From contig CAZRCG010000002.1 in assembly GCA_964598565.1 (NCBI GenBank), positions 186,001 through 250,000 of the forward strand: DNA of 64,000 bases. The letters are read 5' to 3'. Positions 35,017-43,486 of the stretch are shown here, piece after piece (the stretch's first letter is position 1; the number at the start of each line of letters is the position of its first letter). A model generated the notes under the pieces. It was not told where the DNA came from and searched no databases. It worked only from the letters and a program-made list of their open reading frames with translations. The DNA is from CAZRCG01 sp964598565 (GTDB taxonomy: Bacteria; Bdellovibrionota; UBA2394). The position numbers and the translations under genes are program-made.

Positions 35017-36231
35017 CTAGCCTGATTTTGACCACTTCCCGACGGTTGAAATCCGTCGGGCCCAGGCTTTAACCTCTTCATCCAGGGCGATAACCGATGA
35101 CAAGTCCGTCACTTGAGAATCTCCAAAAATATCCATAGCTTCAGAAACAGATTTCATAATCGAGATAAACGAAATCTCGTCGTTTAAAAACTGCTCCACA
35201 GCGACTTCATTGGCGGCATTAAAAATAACGGGTCCTTGCGGCCCTGCATCAAGGGCTTCGTGAACCAATCGGAGAGCTGGAAATTTGGACTCATCTGGCT
35301 TCTCAAAGTGTAGCCTCGACAGCTGCGTTAAATCGAGGCTTCGATCTAAGTCAAGACTGAGGCGCTCAGGGTATCCCAAAGCTAGAGCAATGGGCAACCG
35401 CATATCACTGGGCCCGAGCTGCGCCATAACGGAACCATCACAGTACTCCACCATCGAGTGCACAATGCTTTCTGGATGTACCATCACTTCAATCTGGCTT
35501 GCTTTCACATGAAACAGCCGAATCGCCTCAATGAATTCAAGCGCCTTATTCATCATGGTCGCCGAATCAATCGTGATCTTCGCCCCCATCGACCAATTAG
35601 GATGTTTAAGCGCTTCTTCTTTTCTTATGCTCGAGAAGGTCTTCGCATCTCGATTGCGAAAGGGTCCTCCACTGGCTGTCAAAAAAATCTTTTTCAAGAA
35701 CTTTGATGAGTTCCCCATCAAACACTGAAAAATAGCTGAGTGCTCAGAGTCCACCGGAATAAGCGCGGTGGACGATGTCTTCAGAGCCTCGTTAACAAAA
35801 TCCCCGGCCATCACCAAAACTTCTTTATTGGCGATACCTAGAGTTGAAATATTTAATTCCACAGCTTTTAAACAGGCCTGCAAACTGTGAGTCCCCGACA
35901 TCGCCGCAATTACAATATCAGGTTTCGTCCGCACGATGAGCTCTTCATGACCTATAGGCCCAGTACCTATGAAATCTAAGGACGTCTCGGGCAACGATGG
36001 ATGCGATTTGCTGTCTCGCTCAATCATCTGCTCGAGCTCATCACTCACCTCGCTTGAGCCCACGCTAACGGATTTTGGCTGATGGTATTTAATTTGATCC
36101 CAAAGCAAATCAGAACGTCGGCCACAGGCAAGGCCAACGACATCAAAACGATCTCGATTTTCAGAAATTATCTTTAGCGTATTAGAACCCACAGATCCTG
36201 TAGATCCTAGAATGACGACTCGTTTTCTCAT
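35017..36231 (-). CDS. dxr: 1-deoxy-D-xylulose 5-phosphate reductoisomerase
   Basis: Dxr converts DXP to methylerythritol 4-phosphate, the first committed step of the MEP pathway. It has 404 residues with the NADPH-binding ILGSTGSVGSNTLKII, and substrate and metal-binding segments LGIANKEVLVMAGDFV, PVDSEHSAIFQCL, LTASGGPFRN, HPNWSMGAKITIDSATMMNKALEFIEA and HPESIVHSMVEYCDGS. The catalytic acidic residues and the flexible loop around the Trp appear intact, so it should be fosmidomycin-type. It sits between cdsA (12-base gap) and rseP (32-base gap). Confidence 0.96.
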   Translation of the reverse strand: MRKRVVILGSTGSVGSNTLKIISENRDRFDVVGLACGRRSDLLWDQIKYHQPKSVSVGSSEVSDELEQMIERDSKSHPSLPETSLDFIGTGPIGHEELIVRTKPDIVIAAMSGTHSLQACLKAVELNISTLGIANKEVLVMAGDFVNEALKTSSTALIPVDSEHSAIFQCLMGNSSKFLKKIFLTASGGPFRNRDAKTFSSIRKEEALKHPNWSMGAKITIDSATMMNKALEFIEAIRLFHVKASQIEVMVHPESIVHSMVEYCDGSVMAQLGPSDMRLPIALALGYPERLSLDLDRSLDLTQLSRLHFEKPDESKFPALRLVHEALDAGPQGPVIFNAANEVAVEQFLNDEISFISIMKSVSEAMDIFGDSQVTDLSSVIALDEEVKAWARRISTVGKWSKSG

Positions 36232-36243
36232 CGTTGTTCTTTA

Positions 36244-37080
36244 TTATTTGAAGCCGTCAAAAAGAGCTATGTAAAAAAAGAGCGGAACGACTCCAAACAA
36301 GACGCCATCAAAGCGATCAAGAGCCCCTCCATGAGTCAAAAAAAGACGTCCGGAGTCTTTTACCCCAAAATGGCGTTTTAAAGCCGACTCAAAAAGGTCG
36401 CCATAAACACTGGCCATTGCCACGAGCCACGACAAAATGGCTGACGGCAAAATACCCGGCACTTCCCAAGAATTCCATCTCAAAAACAAATTGAAGACGA
36501 TCCCTACAAAAATCGCCACCCCGAGGCCCCACCAAAAACCTTCCTGCGTTTTCTTAGGGGATATCTCTTGGTAAAAAGGAGTTTTTCCAAAAAATCGTCC
36601 GCCCAAATACGCTGCCGTATCGGCCGCACCTACCACAACGAATAAAAAAAGTAAGGCCTGAGCATGGCCCCGCTCCTGGCACCAAAGCAGCATCGTTGTG
36701 GTCGCTGAAATATAAAAAGCCCCGAATAAAAAATCTTTCGCAGGAATCAAAGATTTCTCCCACTGATAGCTTTCGGTAAGATTGCGAATAATCTGATATT
36801 GTAAACAGACGGCCAACAAACCAATGCCTGCGACCATCGATACTCCGACAAGCTGAAAAAGCGCGGGCGAAGCGCCCAAGGCCACCCAGCTTAAATGTTT
36901 GGTCCACTCGGCAGGAGTAGAGGGTACTCGCCTAAAAAGTAAATACTCATGCCAGCCAAAGCCGGCAATCACCACCATGGCAGCCGCAAATAGTTGGGTA
37001 TCAAAACATGAAAACAAAAGAAGGGGAAAATAAACCATCGCCACAAGAAGTCGTTTTTGAAAATGCGTCAAAAAATTCAT
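36244..37080 (-). CDS. cdsA: Phosphatidate cytidylyltransferase
   Basis: CdsA makes CDP-diacylglycerol, the branch point of phospholipid synthesis. The 278-residue protein has about eight membrane spans and the family signature near the C-terminus: SVYGDLFESALKRHFGVKDSG, then LTHGGALDRFDGVLF, with all the expected Ser, Lys, Arg, Asp, His and Gly residues. The N-terminal part is the less conserved membrane region. Its ATG overlaps the stop of uppS (ATGA), the standard uppS-cdsA pairing. PssA at 32095 uses its product. Confidence 0.95.
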   Translation of the reverse strand: MNFLTHFQKRLLVAMVYFPLLLFSCFDTQLFAAAMVVIAGFGWHEYLLFRRVPSTPAEWTKHLSWVALGASPALFQLVGVSMVAGIGLLAVCLQYQIIRNLTESYQWEKSLIPAKDFLFGAFYISATTTMLLWCQERGHAQALLFLFVVVGAADTAAYLGGRFFGKTPFYQEISPKKTQEGFWWGLGVAIFVGIVFNLFLRWNSWEVPGILPSAILSWLVAMASVYGDLFESALKRHFGVKDSGRLFLTHGGALDRFDGVLFGVVPLFFYIALFDGFK

Positions 37081-37895
37081 GAAGACATCCCCCGGCTGGC
37101 TAACCCAGCTCGCTGAGAGCCCATAACGGGCGTTTGAATTCCCCCAAAACGTCGCTCTCGTTGCGAAAAACTATCAATGGCTAGGTCTAATTCGTCTTCG
37201 TTGAATTCAGGCCAGTGAGCCTTGCAAAAATAAAGTTCGGAATACGCCGACTGCCACAACAAATAATTTGAAAGACGATACTCGCCCGATGTACGAACCA
37301 CCAAATCAGGATTACATTGCCCCTCGGTATCCAACGAGTGATGAATTAAATTCTCGTCAATATCGTCGACTTTCAATGTCCCCTCTTCCACTCTCTTTGC
37401 CAGGGCACGCGTCACTCGAGTGATCTCATCTCGTGAGCCATAGTTAAGTGCGATCTGAAGCAACATGCCGGTGCTCTTGGCTGTCACCTCTTCAAAATCA
37501 CGCAGCGCCCGTTTTAAAAAATCAGGAAAGGCCTCGATATTACCCAAAGTTCGAAAGCGAACATTATGCTTTAAACAGAGTCGTTTGCCCACATGGGTAT
37601 AAACCTTCAACAGCTTAAACAAGAGATCGATCTCTTTAGCCGGTCGAGCCCAGTTCTCAACTGAAAATCCATAGAGCGTGAGAATTTCAATGCCGCGGTT
37701 AACGCAAGCTACCGTGGTTCGCGTGACGTTTCGAGCGCCTTCACGGTGCCCAAAGATCCGATGTAAGCCCCGCGCTTGGGCCCAACGACCATTGCCATCC
37801 ATAATGATAGCCAGGTGCCGAAGGCGTCGACACGATCCTTCTTGATAGATCAAAAATTTTCTCCTCGCTCCCGAGACCCCCAGAGTCCCCATCAT
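37077..37895 (-). CDS. uppS: Isoprenyl diphosphate synthase (UppS)
   Basis: UppS builds the C55 carrier lipid precursor for peptidoglycan and O-antigen by cis-prenyl transfer. The core motifs are HLAIIMDGNGRWAQARGL, with the Mg-binding Asp near residue 33, GHREGARNV, LTLYGFSVENWARP, the LLQIALNYGSRDEI block and VRTSGEYRLSNYLLWQSAYSELYF. The length of 272 is normal, with about 25 extra basic residues before the core, so the start could lie later than the first ATG. It begins five bases after the frr stop and overlaps cdsA by ATGA. Confidence 0.95.
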   Translation of the reverse strand: MMGTLGVSGARRKFLIYQEGSCRRLRHLAIIMDGNGRWAQARGLHRIFGHREGARNVTRTTVACVNRGIEILTLYGFSVENWARPAKEIDLLFKLLKVYTHVGKRLCLKHNVRFRTLGNIEAFPDFLKRALRDFEEVTAKSTGMLLQIALNYGSRDEITRVTRALAKRVEEGTLKVDDIDENLIHHSLDTEGQCNPDLVVRTSGEYRLSNYLLWQSAYSELYFCKAHWPEFNEDELDLAIDSFSQRERRFGGIQTPVMGSQRAGLASRGMSS

Positions 37896-37900
37896 GATCT

Positions 37901-38464
37901 TTAAATCGTCATAATATCGGATGTTTTCTTAGCCACCAAGTCTTCAATGAGTTTGGTCGCTTCGTCCGTCAATTTCTGAATCAGCTCCTGCTGTTTCTTA
38001 GAATCATCTTCGGAGAGCATTTTCTGCTTCTCAAGGTTTTTAACTCCCTCGTTAGAGTCTTTGCGATGCTGGCGCACGGCGACTTTGGCATCTTCTCCCA
38101 TGCGGCTCACTACCTTAGTAAGCTCTTTGCGTCGCTCTTCCGTTAACGCTGGAATTGAAATACGAACGACCTTACCGTCGTTCTGAGGATGAAAACCTAT
38201 TTCACTCTGAATAATGGCTTTTTCAATATCCGCCAAAGCCGTCGCGTCCCATGGTGCTACCAAAATGGTACGAGCATCGGGAGTAGAGACCGTAGCCATT
38301 TGATTTAAAGGCGAGAGTTGCCCGTAATAATTCACTCGAACATTTTCCAAAATAGAGGCTGACGCTTTCCCAGTACGCACCTTTGTAAACTCGCGTTTAA
38401 GCGAATCAATCGATTTCTGATTGTTAGCCTTAAAATCATTCAGAATTTGTGTCATATCTGCCAT
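37901..38464 (-). CDS. frr: Ribosome recycling factor
   Basis: RRF splits the post-termination ribosome together with EF-G. The 187-residue length and sequence are standard: FTKVRTGKASASILENVRVNYYG near the start, VSTPDARTILVAPWD, IPALTEERRKELTKVV, and a C-terminal helix DEATKLIEDLVAKKTSDIM. The three-helix bundle and the hinge region are conserved. It lies between pyrH (27-base gap) and uppS (five-base gap), the common tsf-pyrH-frr-uppS order. Confidence 0.97.
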   Translation of the reverse strand: MADMTQILNDFKANNQKSIDSLKREFTKVRTGKASASILENVRVNYYGQLSPLNQMATVSTPDARTILVAPWDATALADIEKAIIQSEIGFHPQNDGKVVRISIPALTEERRKELTKVVSRMGEDAKVAVRQHRKDSNEGVKNLEKQKMLSEDDSKKQQELIQKLTDEATKLIEDLVAKKTSDIMTI

Positions 38465-38491
38465 CTGATGCTCCTCTGTATTTTTTTTGCC

Positions 38492-39241
38492 TCAAGCTTT
38501 CGCTTTTTGGCTCTGCTTCTTAGTGTCACAAACGACAGTACCGATGGGCTCCCCCATTAATGCTCTCTTGATATTGCCTGGTTTATCCATTCCAAACACC
38601 ACAATAGGAAGTGAGTGATCCATGCACAACGATATCGCCGTCGCATCCATCACCTGAAGCCCTTTTTGAAGAACCTGCAAATAACTCAACTGACTAAATT
38701 TTTTCGCGTCTTTGAACTTCATCGGGTCCTTATCATAGACCCCATCTACTTTCGTTGCCTTAAAAACAGCATCGGCTTCGATTTCCATCGCTCTTAAACT
38801 GGCTGCGGTATCGGTTGTAAAGTAGGGATTTCCTGTGCCGGCCGCAAAAATCACGACGCGACCTTTTTCAATATGGCGAATGGCTCGGCGTCGAATATAA
38901 GGCTCCGCGATAGCCTCCATTCTAAGGGCCGACATAACTCGTGTAAAAGTACCAATGCGCTCGAGCTGGTCTTGCAGGGCCAAGCTATTCATGACGGTGG
39001 CCAGCATTCCCATATAGTCGGCACTGGCACGATCCATGCCTTTTGCAGCCCCTGAAATACCTCTAAAGATATTGCCTCCGCCAATCACAATGGCCGTCTG
39101 CACACCTTCTTCAACGATGCCACGTATCTCCGAGGCTATGCGTTCTAATATTTTTGTATCTAGCCCATACGAAAGATCGCCCATGAAGGCTTCTCCCGAC
39201 AATTTCAGGAGGACTCTCTTATACTTCTTTTTGGGGTTCAT
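38492..39241 (-). CDS. pyrH: Uridylate kinase
   Basis: PyrH phosphorylates UMP to UDP. The 249-residue protein shows the amino-acid-kinase-like motifs: RVLLKLSGEAFMGD at the N-terminus, IVIGGGNIFRG, MDRASADYMGMLATVMNSLALQD, GRVVIFAAGTGNPYFTTDTAA, ADAVFKATKVDGVYDKDP and the C-terminal IVVFGMDKPGNIKRALMGE. The family is hexameric, activated by GTP and inhibited by UTP. It starts two bases after the tsf stop, so it is tightly coupled to that gene. Confidence 0.97.
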   Translation of the reverse strand: MNPKKKYKRVLLKLSGEAFMGDLSYGLDTKILERIASEIRGIVEEGVQTAIVIGGGNIFRGISGAAKGMDRASADYMGMLATVMNSLALQDQLERIGTFTRVMSALRMEAIAEPYIRRRAIRHIEKGRVVIFAAGTGNPYFTTDTAASLRAMEIEADAVFKATKVDGVYDKDPMKFKDAKKFSQLSYLQVLQKGLQVMDATAISLCMDHSLPIVVFGMDKPGNIKRALMGEPIGTVVCDTKKQSQKAKA

Positions 39242-39242
39242 C

Positions 39243-39857
39243 TTAAGATTCGCCGCGCCCTAATTCAAAACGCACAAAACGGCTGATCGCCATATTCTCA
39301 CCCAGTTTGCCCACTGTATCCTTTAAAAAGGACTCGACGGTCATTTCTGGGTTCTTAATAAAGGACTGCTCGAGCAAGCAGTTCTCTTGGTAGAATTTAA
39401 CAATCTTGCCCTCAGCAATTTTTGCCAATACAGCGTCGGGTTTTCCAGAACCTCGTGCCTGTTCGATGGCAATCTCTTTTTCTTTTTCAATCACCGCTTC
39501 AGGGACGGCCTTGCGATCGAGATAGCGGGGCGCGGCTGCAGCCACATGCATGGCAATATCTCTACAAAAGTTTTGGAAGTTTTCGTTACGAGCCACGAAA
39601 TCTGTTTCACAGTTCACTTCCACCAAAACGCCAATCTTACCACCGGCATGAATATAAGAGGTTACGGCACCTTGTTTAGTCTCGCGCCCTACCTTTTTCT
39701 CGGCTGAGGCGATACCTTTCTTGCGTAAAAACTCGATGGCTTTCTCTATGTCGCCACCGGTTTCTACCAGCGCCTTCTTACAATCCATCATGCCCGCCCC
39801 AGTCTTATTGCGAAGAGCTTGAACGTTGGAAGCAGACAGTTCCATAGCCGTCGACAT
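39243..39857 (-). CDS. tsf: Translation elongation factor Ts
   Basis: EF-Ts recharges EF-Tu with GTP. The N-terminal UBA-like domain is clear (VQALRNKTGAGMMDCKKALVE), followed by KKVGRETKQGAV, and the EF-Tu-contacting TDFVARNENFQ segment in the core. The 204-residue length is the short form found in many bacteria; E. coli EF-Ts has about 280 because of a duplicated core subdomain. It starts one base after the rpsB stop and is followed by pyrH two bases later, so the three genes form one unit. Confidence 0.97.
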   Translation of the reverse strand: MSTAMELSASNVQALRNKTGAGMMDCKKALVETGGDIEKAIEFLRKKGIASAEKKVGRETKQGAVTSYIHAGGKIGVLVEVNCETDFVARNENFQNFCRDIAMHVAAAAPRYLDRKAVPEAVIEKEKEIAIEQARGSGKPDAVLAKIAEGKIVKFYQENCLLEQSFIKNPEMTVESFLKDTVGKLGENMAISRFVRFELGRGES

Positions 39858-39858
39858 T

Positions 39859-40692
39859 TTAGGCTTCTCCCTTTCCTTTTACTGGAGCGATTTCTACTTC
39901 AGTAATAGCTCCCTGAGCTTTAGGGGCTACGTTAGGCTTTCCACCTTCCGGATTAATTCGTCGCAAATTGTCTTCTCGCTGCTTGCCACCGGCAATAATG
40001 GCGTCTGCAATACGCGACGCATATAGTCTAATGGCGCGAATCGAATCGTCATTTCCTGGTATAGGATAATCAATATTTTCAGGATCACAATTGGTATCGA
40101 TGACCGCAATAATCGGAATGCCTAAACTCTTGGCTTCGTTAACCGCAATATACTCGAGATGGGGATCAACCACAAAAAGAGCCCCCGGAAGCTCCGTCAT
40201 ATCTTGAATACCAAAAAGATTGGTCTCCAATTTTCCGCGACGTTTCTCCAGCATGAGAATCTCTTTCTTCTTTCGGATGCCATAGTTTTTCTCAGCCGCC
40301 ATTTTTTGGAGATTCTTCATCACATTGATGGATCGCTTGATGGTGTGAAAATTAGTTAGGGTGCCACCAATCCATCGTTCCGTCATATAGAGCTGGCCGG
40401 CGCGAATCGCTTCTTCTTTAACAATCTCTTGAGCTTGTTTTTTGGTTCCGACAAACAATACCTTTTGGCCCGTGGCCGATACGCGTCGTACCGCTTCCAA
40501 GGCTTGTCGAAACAACGAGACTGTCTTCTGAAGATTGATAATATAAACACCATTTCTCGCGTGGTGAATATAAGGCTTCATTTTAGGATTCCATTTGGCA
40601 GTGGGGTGGCCAAAATGGGCCCCGGCATCCATCAGATCACGAAGAGAAATTTCAGGTTCAATATTGGCAGCCGCTTCACTCATTCGATTCAT
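39859..40692 (-). CDS. rpsB: 30S ribosomal protein uS2
   Basis: uS2 binds the 30S subunit at the head-body junction and helps to recruit bS1. The 277-residue protein has the standard motifs: LMDAGAHFGHPTAKWNPKM, the KTVSLFRQALEAV helix, VLFVGTKKQAQ, WIGGTLTNFHTIKRSI, LPGALFVVDPHLEY, IPIIAVIDTNCDPENIDYPIPGNDDSIRAI. A Lys- and Glu-containing tail extends beyond the core. The ATG at 40692 has GGAAAGG seven bases upstream; a second in-frame ATG nine bases on is an alternative. It is the first gene of the long rpsB-to-pssA run. An inverted repeat overlaps its putative promoter. Confidence 0.97.
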   Translation of the reverse strand: MNRMSEAAANIEPEISLRDLMDAGAHFGHPTAKWNPKMKPYIHHARNGVYIINLQKTVSLFRQALEAVRRVSATGQKVLFVGTKKQAQEIVKEEAIRAGQLYMTERWIGGTLTNFHTIKRSINVMKNLQKMAAEKNYGIRKKKEILMLEKRRGKLETNLFGIQDMTELPGALFVVDPHLEYIAVNEAKSLGIPIIAVIDTNCDPENIDYPIPGNDDSIRAIRLYASRIADAIIAGGKQREDNLRRINPEGGKPNVAPKAQGAITEVEIAPVKGKGEA

Positions 40693-40710
40693 TAGTCCTT
40701 TCCACGTTGT

Positions 40711-40760
40711 TTACGAATAGAATCCCTCCATTCGTAAGCGAGGGGCCTAGGGCCTGTCAA
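40711..40760 (-). promoter_or_regulatory. Putative rpsB promoter overlapped by an inverted repeat
   Basis: On the minus strand a perfect -35 box TTGACA (40760-40755) is followed after 18 bases by TACGAA (40736-40731). A perfect 8-bp inverted repeat TTACGAAT/ATTCGTAA with an 11-base loop (arms 40737-40730 and 40718-40711) covers the -10 box. The overlap could mark an operator, or the repeat could be a leader hairpin if transcription starts further upstream. uS2 is known to repress its own operon in E. coli. A 12-base palindrome CCCCTATAGGGG lies nearby at 40782-40793. Confidence 0.45.
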
Positions 40761-40815
40761 AGGCAGATACACGAGAAATCACCCCTATAGGGGCTGTCGA
40801 AAAACGCCTCACGCT

Positions 40816-41145
40816 CTATAACGAAAGGTCTTTCAACTGATTGGGGCAGTGGCCCGCCCCCGACGCACCTTCCAATAGCTGGGTCACCAACAGGCGATGT
40901 TCCACCCAAAATGGCCCCATAAAGGCTCTAAGATCCAATTTCTCAGCTTCTACCTGAATCAGACCGACCAAATTCATTTTCGTTTGCCCCGATGCATCGA
41001 GAATCGCCCTGACAGCTGTGGGATTATAATCTACCTGGCCCAGCGCCTGGCCGGAGGCTGAATCTACGGCGATATGAATACCGGCTCCATCATGAAGGCC
41101 CTGTCGCCAAAGCACTAAAGGCGGAGTGATAGATCCATAAAACAC
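40816..41145 (-). CDS. Hypothetical protein upstream of rpsB
   Basis: I do not recognise this 109-residue ORF. It starts at a GTG at 41145, the only available start after an in-frame stop, with GAGTGGG about nine bases upstream. The sequence looks protein-like: GIHIAVDSASGQALGQVDYNPTA, then MNLVGLIQVEAEKLDLRAFM and VEHRLLVTQLL, with one hydrophobic stretch but no clear membrane span and no motif. It has a single Cys near the end. It could be a small soluble protein, or an ORF by chance within a region that also serves as the rpsB upstream zone. The gap to glutaredoxin is 123 bases. Confidence 0.4.
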   Translation of the reverse strand: MFYGSITPPLVLWRQGLHDGAGIHIAVDSASGQALGQVDYNPTAVRAILDASGQTKMNLVGLIQVEAEKLDLRAFMGPFWVEHRLLVTQLLEGASGAGHCPNQLKDLSL

Positions 41146-41289
41146 CGATAATGCCCACTCAGGTCACCGACCTGCCAAGGCTCAAAAGTCAAATGACCAT
41201 TCGCCTGCAGATTGCGCGAATCAAATGTTCAATCCACTCGTTGATATTTCGATGATCCTCACTAAGAAATGGGGTTAATATGGCGGCCT

Positions 41290-41550
41290 ATGAAACCCAT
41301 TGTGATCTATACAAAATCGCATTGTCCGTATTGTGTTCGGGCGAAACGCTTCTTTGACGAAAAGAAGCTCACCTACCATGAAATCTCAATCGAGGGCGAT
41401 CAAGCCGGGGCCGAAGCGCTTTTTGCCAAGACGGGCTTTCGCACGGTGCCTCAAATTTTTATTGGGGAGTCCTGTATCGGTGGACACGACAATCTCATGA
41501 CCCTTCATGGCGAAGGCAAACTTGATGCCTTGCTGTCTTCAAGCGACTGA
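41290..41550 (+). CDS. grxC: Glutaredoxin (GrxC-type)
   Basis: An 86-residue thiol-disulfide protein that uses glutathione to reduce disulfides. The active site is CPYC (YTKSHCPYCVRAKRFF near residue 12), the cis-proline is in TVPQIFIG, and the glutathione-binding GGHDNLMTLH follows. This is the class I dithiol form. I prefer the ATG at 41290 because homologues begin directly with the first strand; an ATG at 41269 would add seven residues. Neither has a good ribosome site. Its 3' end overlaps the convergent sugar-dehydrogenase-like gene by 46 bases. Confidence 0.94.
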   Translation: MKPIVIYTKSHCPYCVRAKRFFDEKKLTYHEISIEGDQAGAEALFAKTGFRTVPQIFIGESCIGGHDNLMTLHGEGKLDALLSSSD

Positions 41551-42794
41551 CTCAGCCGTATTATTTTTCCCGAATCAGTCGATAAGAAGATATGACCTTC
41601 GGGGGACTCCACCACATGGCGAAAGCGCTCCTTCATCGAGCTCAAGAGCCTCTCTTCTTCTTTGAAGAGTCCATTTTTTAAACTCAATCGGTTCAAGTGC
41701 TGAAGCACCAACGACGAAGAAAAGAAATCACCCTTCCAAGCCTTAAATAATTTACCAGAGTAGATCATCAAACTCGATGGCGCAATCGATGGCGTAAACT
41801 GATACAAGGGCGACTCCATGCCGGGCTTCTGCGTGCCTTCGCCGATTTTAGGGCCCCAGTATTCACGCCCAAACGTAATGACGGGCCATCCATAATTTTT
41901 GCCAGGCAAGATTCGATTGATCTCATCGCCCCCACGAGGCCCATGCTCGTTCTCCCAGAGTTCTCCTGTCTCAAAATGCCTCGTCAGCCCTTGGGGATTG
42001 CGTATCCCGTAGGCCCAGATTTCAGGTCGCGCCCCTTTTACCTTTACAAACGGATTATCAGTAGGAACTCGCCCGTCGTCATGCAATCGAAAAATCTTTC
42101 CGTTGTGATGCGACAGTGACTGCGCGAACTGTCGTTGGCCACGATCGCCCACACCAAAAAATAGATAGCCTCGATTATCAAAAACTATTCTCGAACCAAA
42201 ATGAACGCCATCATCCGATTCGATATCGGCGGTAAATAAAACCTGAAGCTTCGTTAGTTCATTCTTTTTCAATTGCGCGCGCGCGATACGAGTGGTCCAA
42301 GACTCACTCTTCGTACGAACCGAATACGAAAAATACAGCCACGCATTCTTGGCAAAATTGGGATGCAAGTGAATATCCATGAGACCACCCTGGCCATGCG
42401 GGTCGACCTGGGGCAGGCCCGCTATCGTTTGCACATGTTGTGTCTTAAGGTTCAAACGCAGCAGGGACCCTGACTTGGTGGTCGCCAACAGCTCGTCAGC
42501 ACTTAGAAAAGCTAGGCCCCAAATCACATCGTTCTGCTTAATTTGGTCGGCACTGAAAACTTCGTCGACCTTCACCTTCATACCCTGCGATGTAAATTGA
42601 GACGCCGTTGCGCGAGGCCCAGCGTCCATGGCCAGAAGCGTGGCTGAAAGAGAGCCACTGATAATCGCAAGAGAACCACTCATAACTGCAGGAAAAACAC
42701 CCATGATAGCTACAATCACAAGCCTTGCCAAAACGACTCCAACAGTCGGAGCTTTCCCCGCTAGATCGCCTCCATTGCCAGCCACGAACGTCAT
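41505..42794 (-). CDS. PQQ-dependent sugar dehydrogenase-like beta-propeller protein
   Basis: This 429-residue protein is in the soluble glucose dehydrogenase (GSDH/Asd) family, six-bladed propellers that often bind PQQ and calcium. Visible markers are GGLMDIHLHPNF, LFFGVGDRGQRQ, GKIFRLHDDGRVP, WAYGIRNPQGL, WENEHGPRGGDEINRI and NYGWPVITFG. The catalytic His of GLMDIHLHP is present. The N-terminus has a hydrophobic segment (VVLARLVIVAIMGVFPAVMSG), so it is probably exported. A SGSLAIISGSL repeat lies after it. It follows the coiled-coil lipoprotein gene by nine bases and converges on glutaredoxin. The true substrate is not predictable. Confidence 0.85.
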   Translation of the reverse strand: MTFVAGNGGDLAGKAPTVGVVLARLVIVAIMGVFPAVMSGSLAIISGSLSATLLAMDAGPRATASQFTSQGMKVKVDEVFSADQIKQNDVIWGLAFLSADELLATTKSGSLLRLNLKTQHVQTIAGLPQVDPHGQGGLMDIHLHPNFAKNAWLYFSYSVRTKSESWTTRIARAQLKKNELTKLQVLFTADIESDDGVHFGSRIVFDNRGYLFFGVGDRGQRQFAQSLSHHNGKIFRLHDDGRVPTDNPFVKVKGARPEIWAYGIRNPQGLTRHFETGELWENEHGPRGGDEINRILPGKNYGWPVITFGREYWGPKIGEGTQKPGMESPLYQFTPSIAPSSLMIYSGKLFKAWKGDFFSSSLVLQHLNRLSLKNGLFKEEERLLSSMKERFRHVVESPEGHIFLSTDSGKIIRLSQSLEDSKASSLPSP

Positions 42795-42803
42795 CAGATT
42801 CCC

Positions 42804-43442
42804 TTAAGGGTTCGCCGCAGCGGGAGAGGGCGATGGCGAAGCCTTCACCGTAGGTTTTGTCTTGGTAGGCTTGGGCTTGGCGGAAGTGGCCTTCAGTTTT
42901 ACAACTTCTTGCCTTAGTTCTTTAATTAAATCTTCATACGTCGCACGAGCTCGACTTAAACGCTCATCGTACTCACGGGCTTGGCGCTCCATACGCAAAT
43001 CGCAAGACTGCCCCTCTGTTTTTGATTGAGCCTCAGACGATTTTATGCGCGAATTTTCAGCTGACAGCTGGGTATTTCGATCGAGAAGCTCTTGATTAAG
43101 AAGTTCGAGCGACTGGGCCTGCTCACGCAACTGAAGATACATATCTGGATCACACTCAGCTGAGTTATTTTCGAAAGATTTCAACTTCGCCTGCGCTTCT
43201 TGCAGACGAGATTCTTGATCGTCATACTGAGTCTTTGGAACACAACCCGAAAGCACTACCGCTGCGAGACATCCACTCAGGAGGCCCCTTGAGGAGCGCA
43301 ATGACGATGGCAACGAAGCAGATGGGCGTTTGGCGACAGCGCCCCAAGTTGAGCGATTCAAACTTGTACTGAGATAAGATAGGATAGCTCGGCCTGGCTT
43401 TGTATCAGTCATATAGCAAAATTCTGATATCTTTTCATTCAA
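42804..43442 (-). CDS. Coiled-coil lipoprotein
   Basis: I do not recognise a family here. The product has a lipoprotein signal (LLSGCLAAVVLSGC, lipobox Cys around residue 65), then a long coiled coil (QTQYDDQESRLQEAQAKLKSF, through ELLNQELLDRNTQLSAEN, RMERQAREYDERLSRARATYEDL), and a Lys-, Pro- and Ser-rich tail (KPKPTKTKPTVK). The upstream end is uncertain: ATG codons at 43442 and 43412 both give an unusually long N-region before the hydrophobic core, while a TTG at about 43293 would give a normal signal peptide. The 15-bp dispersed repeat lies in that N-region. It follows mlaD by 44 bases and may serve envelope function, perhaps as an outer-membrane spacer. Confidence 0.75.
   Translation of the reverse strand: MNEKISEFCYMTDTKPGRAILSYLSTSLNRSTWGAVAKRPSASLPSSLRSSRGLLSGCLAAVVLSGCVPKTQYDDQESRLQEAQAKLKSFENNSAECDPDMYLQLREQAQSLELLNQELLDRNTQLSAENSRIKSSEAQSKTEGQSCDLRMERQAREYDERLSRARATYEDLIKELRQEVVKLKATSAKPKPTKTKPTVKASPSPSPAAANP
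43318..43332. repeat. 15-bp dispersed repeat, copy 2
   Basis: The sequence GCAGATGGGCGTTTG is identical to 15127-15141, and the following 13 bases match 9 of 13. Here it falls inside the N-terminal region of the coiled-coil lipoprotein gene, ahead of the hydrophobic signal core. This raises the possibility that the coding start is later than annotated and that the element is intergenic. Confidence 0.4.
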
Positions 43443-43486
43443 TTTGAAAGAAGAAAGGGAGAAAGGCGGGATGATTAGCTCTGGGC

